Shown: positions 17,479 to 25,774 of the stretch, in pieces
How positions within the stretch are numbered: position 1 is the stretch's first letter
Layout: every line of letters starts with the position of its first letter
Assembly (NCBI GenBank): GCA_903835065.1
Contig: CAILLO010000016.1
Span: 24,965 to 88,964 of the forward strand
From: an uncultured Eubacteriales bacterium
GTDB lineage: Bacteria > Bacillota > Clostridia > Saccharofermentanales > UBA5734
Direction: 5' to 3'
DNA: 64,000 bases
Notes under the pieces: model-generated
The model's database searches: none
What the model was told of the DNA's origin: nothing
What the model saw: the letters and a program-made list of their open reading frames with translations, nothing else
Position numbers and translations under genes: made by a program

Positions 17479-17502
17479 ATTCCCATGGGGAATGTCTATA
17501 AT
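17479..17502 (+). promoter_or_regulatory. Promoter with a palindromic operator-like element
   Basis: TATAAT at 17497-17502 lies 34 bases before the ATG at 17537. Directly upstream, between the -35 and -10 positions, is a perfect inverted repeat, ATTCCC-atg-GGGAAT (17479-17493). A repressor bound there would block RNA polymerase. A transcript starting near 17509 excludes the earlier ATG at 17492 as the start of the downstream gene. Confidence 0.5.
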
Positions 17503-17536
17503 CAGTGGGAGCATTTCGTTCCGTTGGGGGTTTCGC

Positions 17537-18955
17537 ATGGCGGACCAGGGTCTTGCACCTTCAACCCTCGAAAACCTGCATGACGCGTTCGTGTTGATAG
17601 ACCGGACGTGGCACTTCACCTGTGTGAACCAGGGCGCCTCCCGGATCTTCTCCCGCGAATCCTCCGAATACGTCGGCAAGCTCCTATGGGACGCGTTCCC
17701 GGTCCTGTCCGGGTCTCCGGAAGGGGAGGTCCTGCGTCGCACCATGGATCGCGGAGAATTCGCCCGACTGGAGATCCAGGGGACGGAGACGGGGCGCTGG
17801 TTCAACGTCTTCGTGGCGCCTTCCGCGGACGGGATCGCCGCCTATTGGCACGACGTCACGGAGTGGAAGGATAGCGGGATCCGCCTTCAGGAAGCGAAGC
17901 TCAGCGCCGAGCGCGAGGAACGGATCGCCTACCTCAGCTTCCATGACGTGCTGACCGGGCTCTACAACCGCCGCTACATGGAGGAGGAGATCCGGCGTCT
18001 CGACACGCCGCGCAACCTACCGATCTCGGTGATCGAGGGCGACGTCAACCGGCTGAAGCTGGTGAACGACGCGTTCGGGCACGAACGGGGCGACGAACTG
18101 CTGCGGATCGCCGCGGACACGCTGCGCGCGAGCTGCCGGCCGGAGGACCTGGTCGCCCGATGGGGCGGGGACGAGTTCATGGTGTTCCTGCCGCGGACCA
18201 GCCGGGAGGACGCCGAGAAGATCGTGGCACGGATCCGCGCGAACGCCGCTGTCCGGGAGGTCCAGTCGATTCCCGTCAGCATTTCGCTGGGTGTCGGCAC
18301 GAAGACGTCGTCGGACCAGACGATCCTGTCGGTCGTGATCGCCGCGGACGATGCGATGTACCAGGTCAAGTCGAAAGAGAGCGAGCGCAGCCGGCGCCAG
18401 ATGGTCGACACGATCGTCGGGATGTTCTACAGCAAGTACCCTTACGAGGAAAGCCACGCGAAACGGGTCGGTCAATTGTGCGAACGGACGGCGGAGGCGC
18501 TGGGATATGGGCCGGAGCGCGTGAAGAAGGTCGCCCTGGCCGGTCTGATGCACGATATCGGCAAGGTCGGCGTCGGCATCGAGATCATCGGCAAGCCCGG
18601 AGACCTGAACGAGGAGGAGTGGGTCAAGGTGCGGCGCCATTCCGAAATGGGGTATCGGATCGTCGGCTCGGCCGAGGAGATGATCGAGGTCGGCAACGCG
18701 ATCCTCGCGCACCATGAGCGGGTCGACGGCACGGGGTACCCGAGTGGGACCCGGCGGGAGGAGATCCCCGAGGCGGCGCGCATCATCGCGGTCGTCGACG
18801 GGTTCGCCACGATGACCGGGCCGAGCCCGTACCGCAGGCCGATGAAGAAGGAAGCGGCCGTGGCGGAGATCCGCCGCAACGAAGGAACGCAGTTCGACCG
18901 GGAGATCGCCGAAGTCTTCATCGAGAAAGTGCTGTGCAAGGAGGTCTCCGGATGA
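17537..18955 (+). CDS. PAS-GGDEF-HD-GYP cyclic-di-GMP regulator
   Basis: A 472-residue cytoplasmic protein. Residues 10-110 form a PAS sensor. Residues 130-285 form a GGDEF diguanylate cyclase domain with an intact GGDEF motif and, just before it, RPED, which fits the RxxD inhibitory site that binds the product. Residues 300-465 form an HD-GYP phosphodiesterase domain with HDIGK and HHERVDGTGYP. It therefore carries both the enzyme that makes cyclic-di-GMP and the one that breaks it down; which activity dominates cannot be read from sequence. No membrane helix, so the signal is cytoplasmic. It overlaps the Rieske gene by four bases (ATGA), implying coupled translation. A promoter with an operator-like repeat lies upstream. 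Confidence 0.93.
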   Translation: MADQGLAPSTLENLHDAFVLIDRTWHFTCVNQGASRIFSRESSEYVGKLLWDAFPVLSGSPEGEVLRRTMDRGEFARLEIQGTETGRWFNVFVAPSADGIAAYWHDVTEWKDSGIRLQEAKLSAEREERIAYLSFHDVLTGLYNRRYMEEEIRRLDTPRNLPISVIEGDVNRLKLVNDAFGHERGDELLRIAADTLRASCRPEDLVARWGGDEFMVFLPRTSREDAEKIVARIRANAAVREVQSIPVSISLGVGTKTSSDQTILSVVIAADDAMYQVKSKESERSRRQMVDTIVGMFYSKYPYEESHAKRVGQLCERTAEALGYGPERVKKVALAGLMHDIGKVGVGIEIIGKPGDLNEEEWVKVRRHSEMGYRIVGSAEEMIEVGNAILAHHERVDGTGYPSGTRREEIPEAARIIAVVDGFATMTGPSPYRRPMKKEAAVAEIRRNEGTQFDREIAEVFIEKVLCKEVSG

Positions 18956-19926
18956 TCCAGAACCAGTGGTATGCGGTGCTGCCGTCGAAGAAGGTGCCGA
19001 AAGGCCGGCTCGTGGCCGTGCGCCGCCTGAACCTCGATCTCGTCCTGTTCCGCGACGAGAAGGGGGAGCTCGGTTGCGTCGTCGACCAGTGCCCGCACCG
19101 CGGCGTCGCGCTGAGCCACGGCAAGCTCAAGGGGAACTGCGTTCAGTGCCCGTTCCACGGGCTGGAGTTCGACGGGAAGGGCCAGTGCCGCCTCGTCCCG
19201 GCAATCGGACGGGCGACGAAGACCGACCTCGGCCGGTACAACGTGAAGAGCTGCGCCGTGCGCGAGGCGAACGGCATCGTCTACCTCTGGAACGGAGAGG
19301 CGTCGACGGCGACGGATGGCCCGCTGCCGTGGTTCGCGGACTTCGTGGACGACTCGTATTCGATGAGCGAGATCGAGGATCCGTGGAACACGCACTATTC
19401 CCGGGCGATCGAGAACCAGCTCGACGTCGTGCACCTGCCGTTCGTGCACCACAACACGATCGGTCGGGGGAACCGGACGCTGGTCCACGGCCCGAAAGTG
19501 GTCTTCGAGGACGGGCGGATCGTGACCAGCGCGAACAACGAGGTCGACGTCGGGCAGGAGATCCGGCCGGAGGCCGAGTGCACGATCAACTCCACGTATC
19601 TGATGTTCCGCTTCCCGAACGTCTGGATGAACCACATCTCGGACAAGATCAAGGTGGCCGTGTATTTCGCGCCGGTCGACGACGAGAACACGATCCTATA
19701 CCTCCGGTTCTACGGAAAGGCGACGGGGCTGCGGCCGCTGAACGCGTTCATGGCCTGGACGGGCAAGTACGCGAACCGCGTGATCGAGCGCCAGGACAAG
19801 CGGGTGGTGGTCACGCAGAAGCCGAAGGCGTCGGAGTACCGTTCGGGCGAGAAGCTCGTGCCGGGCGACCGGCCGATTGTGGTATACCGGAAGCTGCGGG
19901 ACGAGAAGAAGGGCGCGAAGGCGTAG
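18952..19926 (+). CDS. Rieske [2Fe-2S] oxygenase, ring-hydroxylating type alpha subunit-like
   Basis: A 324-residue protein. The N-terminal Rieske domain has CPHRG and CPFHG, the CxH...CxxH ligands of the [2Fe-2S] cluster. The catalytic domain has NQLDVVHLPFVHHNTIG, matching the D-x2-H-x3/4-H mononuclear iron site. These enzymes hydroxylate or demethylate aromatic or steroid-like molecules using O2 and electrons from a separate reductase; no reductase or ferredoxin gene is adjacent. The start ATG at 18952 has AAGGAGG upstream and overlaps the stop of the cyclic-di-GMP regulator. An O2-dependent enzyme is notable next to so many anaerobic-type genes; it could be used under microoxic conditions or for detoxification. 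Confidence 0.88.
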   Translation: MIQNQWYAVLPSKKVPKGRLVAVRRLNLDLVLFRDEKGELGCVVDQCPHRGVALSHGKLKGNCVQCPFHGLEFDGKGQCRLVPAIGRATKTDLGRYNVKSCAVREANGIVYLWNGEASTATDGPLPWFADFVDDSYSMSEIEDPWNTHYSRAIENQLDVVHLPFVHHNTIGRGNRTLVHGPKVVFEDGRIVTSANNEVDVGQEIRPEAECTINSTYLMFRFPNVWMNHISDKIKVAVYFAPVDDENTILYLRFYGKATGLRPLNAFMAWTGKYANRVIERQDKRVVVTQKPKASEYRSGEKLVPGDRPIVVYRKLRDEKKGAKA

Positions 19927-19981
19927 TCGTTCCGTTCTTGACAGGTCGGCGACCGCAATCCCCTACCACTCGGCGCCTCCG

Positions 19982-20007
19982 GCCGGCGGCCCGGAAGGGC
20001 CGCCGGC
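19982..20007 (+). terminator. Perfect hairpin between the Rieske gene and the ABC operon
   Basis: An 11-bp stem, GCCGGCGGCCC with its complement, closed by a GGAA (GNRA) tetraloop. There is no T-run, so it is either a factor-dependent terminator or an RNA-stabilising end. Confidence 0.55.
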
Positions 20008-20008
20008 A

Positions 20009-20017
20009 TGCTATCAT
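20009..20017 (+). promoter_or_regulatory. Extended -10 of the ABC operon, apparently leaderless
   Basis: TGcTATCAT ends six bases before the ATG at 20024, so the transcript would begin at the start codon. There is no good Shine-Dalgarno. TTGACA at 19938 is too far upstream to be its -35. Confidence 0.45.
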
Positions 20018-20023
20018 GGCGGT

Positions 20024-20743
20024 ATGGACAGAGAACCGCGCCCCGACTTCATCGTCCTCCAGGACGTCCACAAGACCTACCGGGTCGGCGAACAGGAGAT
20101 CCGCGCCGTCGACGGCGTCGACTTCACGGTCGGCCGCGGTGAATTCGCGATTGTAGCCGGCGCCAGCGGCGCAGGCAAGACGACCGTCCTCAACCTGATC
20201 GGCGGGATGGACCACGTGACGAGCGGCTGCCTCTCCGTCGACGACCGCGTCGTCAGCGGTCTCGATGCGCGCCGCCTGACCGAGTACCGCCGCAACGACA
20301 TCGGCTTCGTCTTCCAATACTACAACCTCGTGCCCAACCTGACCGCGCTCGAGAACGTCGAGCTCGCGACCGAGATCCGCCGCGAGCACCTCGACCCGAA
20401 GACGACGCTCGAGCAGGTCGGCCTGGGCGACCGCCTGCAGAACTTCCCGGCGCAGCTGTCGGGCGGCGAGCAGCAGCGCGTCGCGATCGCCCGCGCCCTG
20501 GCCAAGAACCCGAAACTCCTCCTGTGCGACGAGCCGACCGGAGCGCTCGACTACCAGACCGGCAAGCAGATCCTGACGCTGCTGCAGGATACGTGCCGGA
20601 GGACCGGCACGACGGTCGTCGTGATCACGCACAACCTCGCGATCGCCCCCATGGCCGACCGCGTGATCCGCATGAAGAGCGGCCGCGCGGAGAGCGTGAC
20701 CGAGAATCCCGCCGCGAAGTCCGTGCAGGAGATCGAGTGGTGA
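20024..20743 (+). CDS. ABC transporter ATP-binding protein (MacB/LolD class)
   Basis: A 239-residue ATPase: Walker [11 protein letters not shown]-loop [18 protein letters not shown], signature [15 protein letters not shown], Walker [13 protein letters not shown], and H-loop VVVITHN. The sequence is typical of the MacB/LolD/FtsE class that energises FtsX-type permeases by mechanotransmission rather than transport through the membrane core. It overlaps the permease start by four bases (GTGA). The start ATG at 20024 lies next to a -10 element, suggesting leaderless expression. Likely exports or extracts a lipid, peptide or lipoprotein with its large partner. Confidence 0.93.
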   Translation: MDREPRPDFIVLQDVHKTYRVGEQEIRAVDGVDFTVGRGEFAIVAGASGAGKTTVLNLIGGMDHVTSGCLSVDDRVVSGLDARRLTEYRRNDIGFVFQYYNLVPNLTALENVELATEIRREHLDPKTTLEQVGLGDRLQNFPAQLSGGEQQRVAIARALAKNPKLLLCDEPTGALDYQTGKQILTLLQDTCRRTGTTVVVITHNLAIAPMADRVIRMKSGRAESVTENPAAKSVQEIEW

Positions 20744-23700
20744 GAGCCCGCGCATTCCGACGCGACGCCTTCCGGGAGATCCGCCGCACGCTGCCCCGCT
20801 TCATCGCGATCGTGGCCATCGTCGCGCTCGGGACGGCCTTCTTCGTCGGCATCAAGACGACCAATCCCGACATGAAGGCGACGGCGGCCAACTACTTCGC
20901 CGAGACCGGCTTCTACGATTTCCGGCTGCTGTCGAACGTCGGCTTCACCGAAGCCGACGTCGAGGCGTTGCGCGGCGTCGAGGGCGTGACGGGCGTGCAG
21001 CCCGCCGACTCGCTCGACGCGGTCGTGCGGGTGGGGTCGAGCGAGAAGGTGTTCCGGGTCGAGTCGCTGCCCGACGCGGACGGCCCGATGCCCGGAACGG
21101 CGGCGTCGATCGACCGCCCGCACGTCGTCGCCGGGCGGCTTCCGACCGCGAGCGGGGAGTGCGTCGTCGAACGCAACACGCTGGCCGACATCGACTACGC
21201 CGTGGGCGACCGGATCCACCTGACGTCGGGCGACGGCAGCGACCTCGCCGCGAAGATCGCCACGGCCGACTACACGGTCGTGGGCATCGTCGAGACACCC
21301 GAGTACGTTTCGAAGGACCGCGGCACGACGACGATCGGCAATGGCGTCGTGTCCTCCTTCGTGCTCGTGCCGCTGTCGGACTTCCGGCAGACCGTCTACA
21401 GCGGCGTATACGTCGCCATGGCGAATCCGACCGGCGCCAGGGCCTACTCGGCGGCGTACGACGACCTGTCGGCCGTCGTGAAGGTGCGGCTCGATGCGCT
21501 GTCGGCCGAACAGGCGCCCCGCCGGACACTGCAGATCCTCTCCGATGCCTGGGACGCCTGGAGGGCGGCCTCCGCGGAGTACGACCGTTCGGCTTACGAC
21601 GCCCGGCAGCAGATGTCCGACGCGTGGGCGAAGATCGCCGACGGCCAGGCGAAGGTCGACGATGGTCGGGCGCAGCTCGCCGCTGCAGAAAAGTCGGCCG
21701 CCGCGCGGTTCGCGTCCGCCGGCAAGGACCTCGCCGCCGGCCGGGCGGCCTGGCAGTCCAGTGAGACGTCGTACGAGGCGAACCGCGCCGCCTTCGACGC
21801 GGCGGTCGCCCAGGCGAAGCAGCTGGGCGACTACGACGCGCAGAAGCCCGCGTTCGACGCCCGACAGGCGCAGCTCGACGCCGCGCAGGCACAGCTGGCG
21901 GCCGGAAAGGCCGCGCTCGACGCACAGGTCGCGACGCTCGCGAAATCGAAGCGGGACGCCGCGGCCGCATTCGCCGCGACGAAGGCGACGCTGGACGCCT
22001 CGCAGTCCGACCTCGACCAGGGGAAGAAGGATTACGCGACCCAGAAGGCCGACGCGGACCAGAAGCTCGCCGACGGCTACGCGACGCTCATGGACGGGCG
22101 CGCGAAGCTGGACGACCTCCCGACCGCGACGTGGTACGTGCTCGACCGCAGCACCAACGTCGGCTACGTCGACTACGGCGCCGCGGCGGACCGGCTCGAC
22201 GCGATCGCCCGGGTGTTCCCCGTGCTGTTCGTCCTCGTCGCGATGCTGATCTGCTTCGCGAGCATGAGCCGGATGGTCGAGGAACAGCGGACCTACATGG
22301 GCACGCTCAAGTCGCTCGGGTACTCCCGGCTGCGCATCGCCTCCAAGTTCCTGCTCTACGCCTTCTCCGCAAGCGTGCTGGGCGCGGCGGCCGGCCTGTA
22401 CTTCGGATTCGAATTCTTCCCGCCGACGATCTACCACGCGTATTCGGCGCTATACACCATACCGAACCTCGTGCTGCTGTTCGACGGCCCCTTCGCCGCC
22501 GCCGCGCTGGCCGCCGGCGTGGCCGTCACGTGCGGCGCCGCGCTGCTCGTCGCGTTCGAGGAGCTCGCTTCCACGGCGGCGACCCTGATGCGCCCGCGCG
22601 CGCCGAAGCCCGGCCGCGTGATCCTGCTGGAACGCATCCGGCCGCTGTGGAGGCGCATGAGCTTCACGTGGAAGGTCACGGCGCGCAACATCCTCCGCTA
22701 CCGGGCGCGGTTCCTCATGACCGTCGTCGGGGTCGGTGGCTGCACGGCGCTGCTGCTCGTGGGCTTCGGCCTGCGCGACGCGGTGAAGACCATCGTGGAC
22801 GAGCAATACGGCAGCCTGTTCCTCTACCAGGCGACGGTGACGCTGCAGGACGGCGCGACCGACGCGCAGCGCGCGGCCGTGAAGACCGCGGTGGAAGCGG
22901 AGACGCACTACGCCGCATCGCTCGACCGGCGCATCGAGTCGGTGACGGTGTCGGCCGGTGACGGCGGCGTTTCCATGGACGCGAGCCTGCTGGTCCCGGC
23001 GGACCCGGCCGGGATGGCCCCCTTCATCGTTCTGCGCGACCGGGTGACGCAGGCCTCGATCGTGCTCGGGGACGAAGGCGTCGTGCTGACCGAGAAACTG
23101 GCCGGCAGGGTCGGCCTCAAGGCGGGGGACGCGGTGACGCTGACCGACGCGGACGGGAAGTCGGTGCGCACGAAGGTGACCGCCGTCACGGAGAACTACC
23201 TGCGGCACTTCGTCTACATGACGCCGTCGCTGTATGCGCGGCTTTACGGTTCGGCGCCGGTCGACAATTCGATCCTGGTCGACCTGACCGTCCGGAGCGC
23301 GGAAGCCCAGCAGACCTTCTCGAAGACCGTCGTGACGACCGGGGGGATCTCGTCGGTCGTGCTGACGAGCGACAACGTATCCAAGTTCGACGATTCCATG
23401 AAGAGCATCTATTCGATCGTCCTCGTGCTGATCTTCTCGGCGGGGCTGCTCTCGTTCATCGTGCTGTACACGCTGACCGACATCAACATCACCGAGCGGA
23501 CGCGCGAGATCGCGACGATCAAGGTGCTGGGCTTCTTCGACCGCGAGGTGGCCTCCTACATCTTCCGGGAGAACCTCGTCCTCACGCTGGCGGGCGTCGC
23601 CGCGGGGCTGCTCGCCGGGTCGCCGCTGTCGCACTACGTGATCGGATCCGCGGAGGTCGACTTGGTCATGTTCGGTCGGCGCATCCTGCCGGCGAGCTTC

Positions 23701-23808
23701 GCCGAGGCCGCTGCGCTGACGCTCGCCTTCTCGCTCGCGGTGACCTTCGCCATGGTCTACCGGCTGCGCCGCATCGACATGATCGAGGCGCTGAAGACCT
23801 CGGAATAG
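20740..23808 (+). CDS. Giant FtsX-type ABC permease with coiled-coil domain
   Basis: A 1022-residue protein starting at a GTG that overlaps the ATPase stop; AGGAG lies a few bases before. One membrane helix near residues 17-37 is followed by an extracytoplasmic domain. A long Ala/Lys/Asp/Gln-rich coiled coil follows (about residues 250-463, repeated DAAQAQLAAGKAALD-like units). A three-helix FtsX block lies near 485-617, then a second helix, a second external domain and a final FtsX block at about 885-1022. This duplicated layout is known in large Gram-positive permeases of the YhgE/MacB-like class. The coiled coil would project outside the cell as a hairpin, perhaps to reach the wall or another protein. 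Confidence 0.9.
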   Translation: MRARAFRRDAFREIRRTLPRFIAIVAIVALGTAFFVGIKTTNPDMKATAANYFAETGFYDFRLLSNVGFTEADVEALRGVEGVTGVQPADSLDAVVRVGSSEKVFRVESLPDADGPMPGTAASIDRPHVVAGRLPTASGECVVERNTLADIDYAVGDRIHLTSGDGSDLAAKIATADYTVVGIVETPEYVSKDRGTTTIGNGVVSSFVLVPLSDFRQTVYSGVYVAMANPTGARAYSAAYDDLSAVVKVRLDALSAEQAPRRTLQILSDAWDAWRAASAEYDRSAYDARQQMSDAWAKIADGQAKVDDGRAQLAAAEKSAAARFASAGKDLAAGRAAWQSSETSYEANRAAFDAAVAQAKQLGDYDAQKPAFDARQAQLDAAQAQLAAGKAALDAQVATLAKSKRDAAAAFAATKATLDASQSDLDQGKKDYATQKADADQKLADGYATLMDGRAKLDDLPTATWYVLDRSTNVGYVDYGAAADRLDAIARVFPVLFVLVAMLICFASMSRMVEEQRTYMGTLKSLGYSRLRIASKFLLYAFSASVLGAAAGLYFGFEFFPPTIYHAYSALYTIPNLVLLFDGPFAAAALAAGVAVTCGAALLVAFEELASTAATLMRPRAPKPGRVILLERIRPLWRRMSFTWKVTARNILRYRARFLMTVVGVGGCTALLLVGFGLRDAVKTIVDEQYGSLFLYQATVTLQDGATDAQRAAVKTAVEAETHYAASLDRRIESVTVSAGDGGVSMDASLLVPADPAGMAPFIVLRDRVTQASIVLGDEGVVLTEKLAGRVGLKAGDAVTLTDADGKSVRTKVTAVTENYLRHFVYMTPSLYARLYGSAPVDNSILVDLTVRSAEAQQTFSKTVVTTGGISSVVLTSDNVSKFDDSMKSIYSIVLVLIFSAGLLSFIVLYTLTDINITERTREIATIKVLGFFDREVASYIFRENLVLTLAGVAAGLLAGSPLSHYVIGSAEVDLVMFGRRILPASFAEAAALTLAFSLAVTFAMVYRLRRIDMIEALKTSE

Positions 23809-23826
23809 GCGCATCGAGATATGCGC
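23809..23826 (+). terminator. Short hairpin after the ABC permease
   Basis: GCGCAT-cgagat-ATGCGC starts right after the stop codon. A short stem without T-run, so a weak terminator at most. Confidence 0.35.
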
Positions 23827-23895
23827 GATAACCGTAACGGATGCGACGAAAATCGTGCGCGGCACTCGGTGTTCCGAACCCGATAGACCCACCGA

Positions 23896-23926
23896 TTGAC
23901 AAGAGAATCGATTGCGATGATATTGA
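23896..23926 (+). promoter_or_regulatory. Promoter of the DsrE-TusA-DsrMK-like operon
   Basis: A perfect -35 TTGACA (23896-23901) is followed by several overlapping -10 candidates (GATATT at 23919 with a 17-base spacer; TGaTATTGA at 23918-23926). This is one of few classical -35 boxes in the window. Confidence 0.5.
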
Positions 23927-23967
23927 GTGGGATGGTCCGGAATCGACACGAAGAGGAGGAACCCGTC

Positions 23968-24504
23968 ATGGACTTCGAAAAGGAACTGCTGGCCCTGAAA
24001 CAACAGGTCGCGGACAAGCCGGGTCCGGAGAACAAGCTGACGATGATCGTCTTCTCGGGCGAGCTCGACAAGCACCTCGCCGCGCTCATCATCGCCACTG
24101 GCGCCGCCGCGATGGGCATGAAGGTCGTCCTCTTCTACACGTTCTGGGGCACCGCGGCCCTCCGCTCGCCCAAGAAGAAGGCCAATGGCAAGAACCTGAT
24201 TGAGAAGATGTTCGGCATCATGCTGCCCCGCGGCAACAACAAGCTGATCCTTTCCAAGATGCACACGCTGGGCGCCGGCACCGCCATGATCAAGGGCCTC
24301 ATGAAGAAGAAGCACATCGCGAGCCTCGACGAGATGTACGAGATGGCCGGCGCGCTCGGCGTCCAGATCTACGTCTGCGAGATGTCGATGGACCTGATGG
24401 GCATGAAGATGGAAGAGATGATCGACTATCCGAACATGCGGAGCGCCGGCGTCGCCACCATGCTCGCCGATGCCAAGGAATCGTCCGTCCAGTTCTTCAT
24501 CTGA
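23968..24504 (+). CDS. DsrE/DsrF-like sulfur-relay protein (DsrE3-like)
   Basis: A 178-residue cytoplasmic protein of the DsrE-like fold (DrsE_2 type). It begins with a helix and KLTMIVFSGELDKHLAALI, has GMKVVLFYTFWG, and carries a single conserved cysteine, Cys137, in VYVCEMSMDLMG, the hallmark of the DsrE3 group of persulfide carriers. In sulfur oxidisers DsrE3 proteins pass sulfane sulfur to TusA and onward to Hdr-like or Dsr enzymes (known for the family). Here TusA is the next gene, 14 bases on. GAGGAGG precedes the ATG at 23968. Met-rich composition is usual for the family. Confidence 0.88.
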   Translation: MDFEKELLALKQQVADKPGPENKLTMIVFSGELDKHLAALIIATGAAAMGMKVVLFYTFWGTAALRSPKKKANGKNLIEKMFGIMLPRGNNKLILSKMHTLGAGTAMIKGLMKKKHIASLDEMYEMAGALGVQIYVCEMSMDLMGMKMEEMIDYPNMRSAGVATMLADAKESSVQFFI

Positions 24505-24518
24505 GAAGGAGAGAGACA

Positions 24519-24758
24519 ATGGCCGACTACGAGATCAAGAAGACCCTCGACTACAAGGGGCTCGCCTGCCCGATGCCGATCGTCAAGACCAGCATGGAGA
24601 TGCCGAAGATCGCCGTAGGCGACGTCGTCGAGATTCTGTCCACCGACCCCGGCTCGATCGCCGACTTCCCGGCCTGGGCCCGCACGACCGGACAGGCCGT
24701 GCTCGAGGTCAAGCAGGAGCCCGGACTGATCCGCATCTACGTCAAGCGCCAGAAATAG
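24519..24758 (+). CDS. TusA-family sulfur carrier protein
   Basis: A 79-residue protein with the TusA signature: YKGLACPMPIVKTS, in which Cys17 of the CPxP motif carries persulfide sulfur. The rest (VGDVVEILSTDPGSIADFPAWA) follows the TusA beta-alpha-beta-alpha fold. TusA proteins hand sulfur to tRNA thiolation, molybdenum-cofactor enzymes or dissimilatory sulfur pathways. Its position between a DsrE-like carrier and a DsrMK-like electron-transfer pair suggests the last role. AGAAGGAGAG gives a good ribosome site. A 7-bp hairpin (GTCGGCC/GGCCGAC, 24758-24780) follows at the stop and may tune expression of the next genes. Confidence 0.92.
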   Translation: MADYEIKKTLDYKGLACPMPIVKTSMEMPKIAVGDVVEILSTDPGSIADFPAWARTTGQAVLEVKQEPGLIRIYVKRQK

Positions 24759-24813
24759 TCGGCCGCCCCCGCAGGCCGACTCGCACGACGACTACCCTGA
24801 AGGAGGTCCGAAG

Positions 24814-25773
24814 ATGGCATTCGGGTTGTTCTCCCTGTCTGCGCCCGTCTTGATCGACGCGCTCGCCAAGGCCACCGCGAAGGCGACGGCGACGCCGATT
24901 CCGACGCTGGCCCCGACGCTGGCCCCGACCGCGACGCTCGCGGCCGGCGTGTCGCCGACCCTGACCCCGCTCGCCACGCTGACGCCCTTCGCGACCGTGA
25001 CGCCCGACGTGATCGGCAGCGGCTCGATCGTCGTCGCGCAGCACACCGGGCTTCTCTGGGTGTTCGACCAGCTCGAATATCTGATCATGGTCCCGCTGGT
25101 CTATCTTTCGATCCTGTTCTGCATCGGGATGCTGGTCTATCGGATCGTCCAGATCTGGCGCGCCCCCCGGTCGCCCTTCACCCTGCAGGTCTTCCCGTCG
25201 ATGAAGAAGCCCAGGATCGCCGCGCTCGGCGACACCTTCGCGATGCCGCAGGTCCGCCGCCACCAGCCGCTCTTCTGGGTCTTCCTGATGATCTTCCACG
25301 TCTCGCTCGTATTGCTGGTCCTGGGGCACCTCGACCTGCTGCCCCAGATCAGCCTGGTGCCGGAAAGCTCGCGCGACATGCTGGGCGGCGGACTCGTCGG
25401 CGTCGGCGTGACCGTTCCGCTGTTCTACTTCCTGTTCCGGCGCTTCAAGACGCCCAACCGGGAGATCAGCGTGCTCGCGGACTACCTCCTGCTGATTCTC
25501 GTGATCTTCCTCGCCCTGTTCGGCGACCTGATGAGCTGGGGCAACTCCTGGACCACGACCGGCTTCATCCTCACCAAGCAGCACTTCGCGGGCTACCTGG
25601 ACAGCCTCGTCCGGTTCACGTTCCTCGACCCTCGCTACTGGCTCAGCGGCACGCACTACCACTTCGCCGTGCTGCACGTCCTGCTGGCCGAGCTGTTCTT
25701 CGTGGTGGTCCCGTTCTCCAAGATCGTGCACGCCTTCCTGGCGCTGCCGGTCAACCTCCTGAGGAGGAAATAG
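24814..25773 (+). CDS. DsrM/NarI-like membrane cytochrome b subunit with Pro/Thr N-terminal extension
   Basis: A 319-residue protein. Residues 1-65 contain an unusual ATP/TLAPT-rich low-complexity segment. The remainder has about five helices (near 87-110, 152-175, 193-208, 222-240, 283-301). Histidines lie in positions expected for haem b ligands in the NarI/DsrM family: H162 and H172 in FHVSLVLLVLGH, and H281, H283, H288 and H306 in THYHFAVLHVLL and FSKIVHAF. DsrM takes electrons from, or gives them to, the quinone pool and works with the Fe-S protein DsrK, encoded here directly downstream with one base between the stop and the next ATG. GGAGG precedes the start. The Pro/Thr insertion is not a usual part of the family. 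Confidence 0.83.
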   Translation: MAFGLFSLSAPVLIDALAKATAKATATPIPTLAPTLAPTATLAAGVSPTLTPLATLTPFATVTPDVIGSGSIVVAQHTGLLWVFDQLEYLIMVPLVYLSILFCIGMLVYRIVQIWRAPRSPFTLQVFPSMKKPRIAALGDTFAMPQVRRHQPLFWVFLMIFHVSLVLLVLGHLDLLPQISLVPESSRDMLGGGLVGVGVTVPLFYFLFRRFKTPNREISVLADYLLLILVIFLALFGDLMSWGNSWTTTGFILTKQHFAGYLDSLVRFTFLDPRYWLSGTHYHFAVLHVLLAELFFVVVPFSKIVHAFLALPVNLLRRK

Positions 25774-25774
25774 C

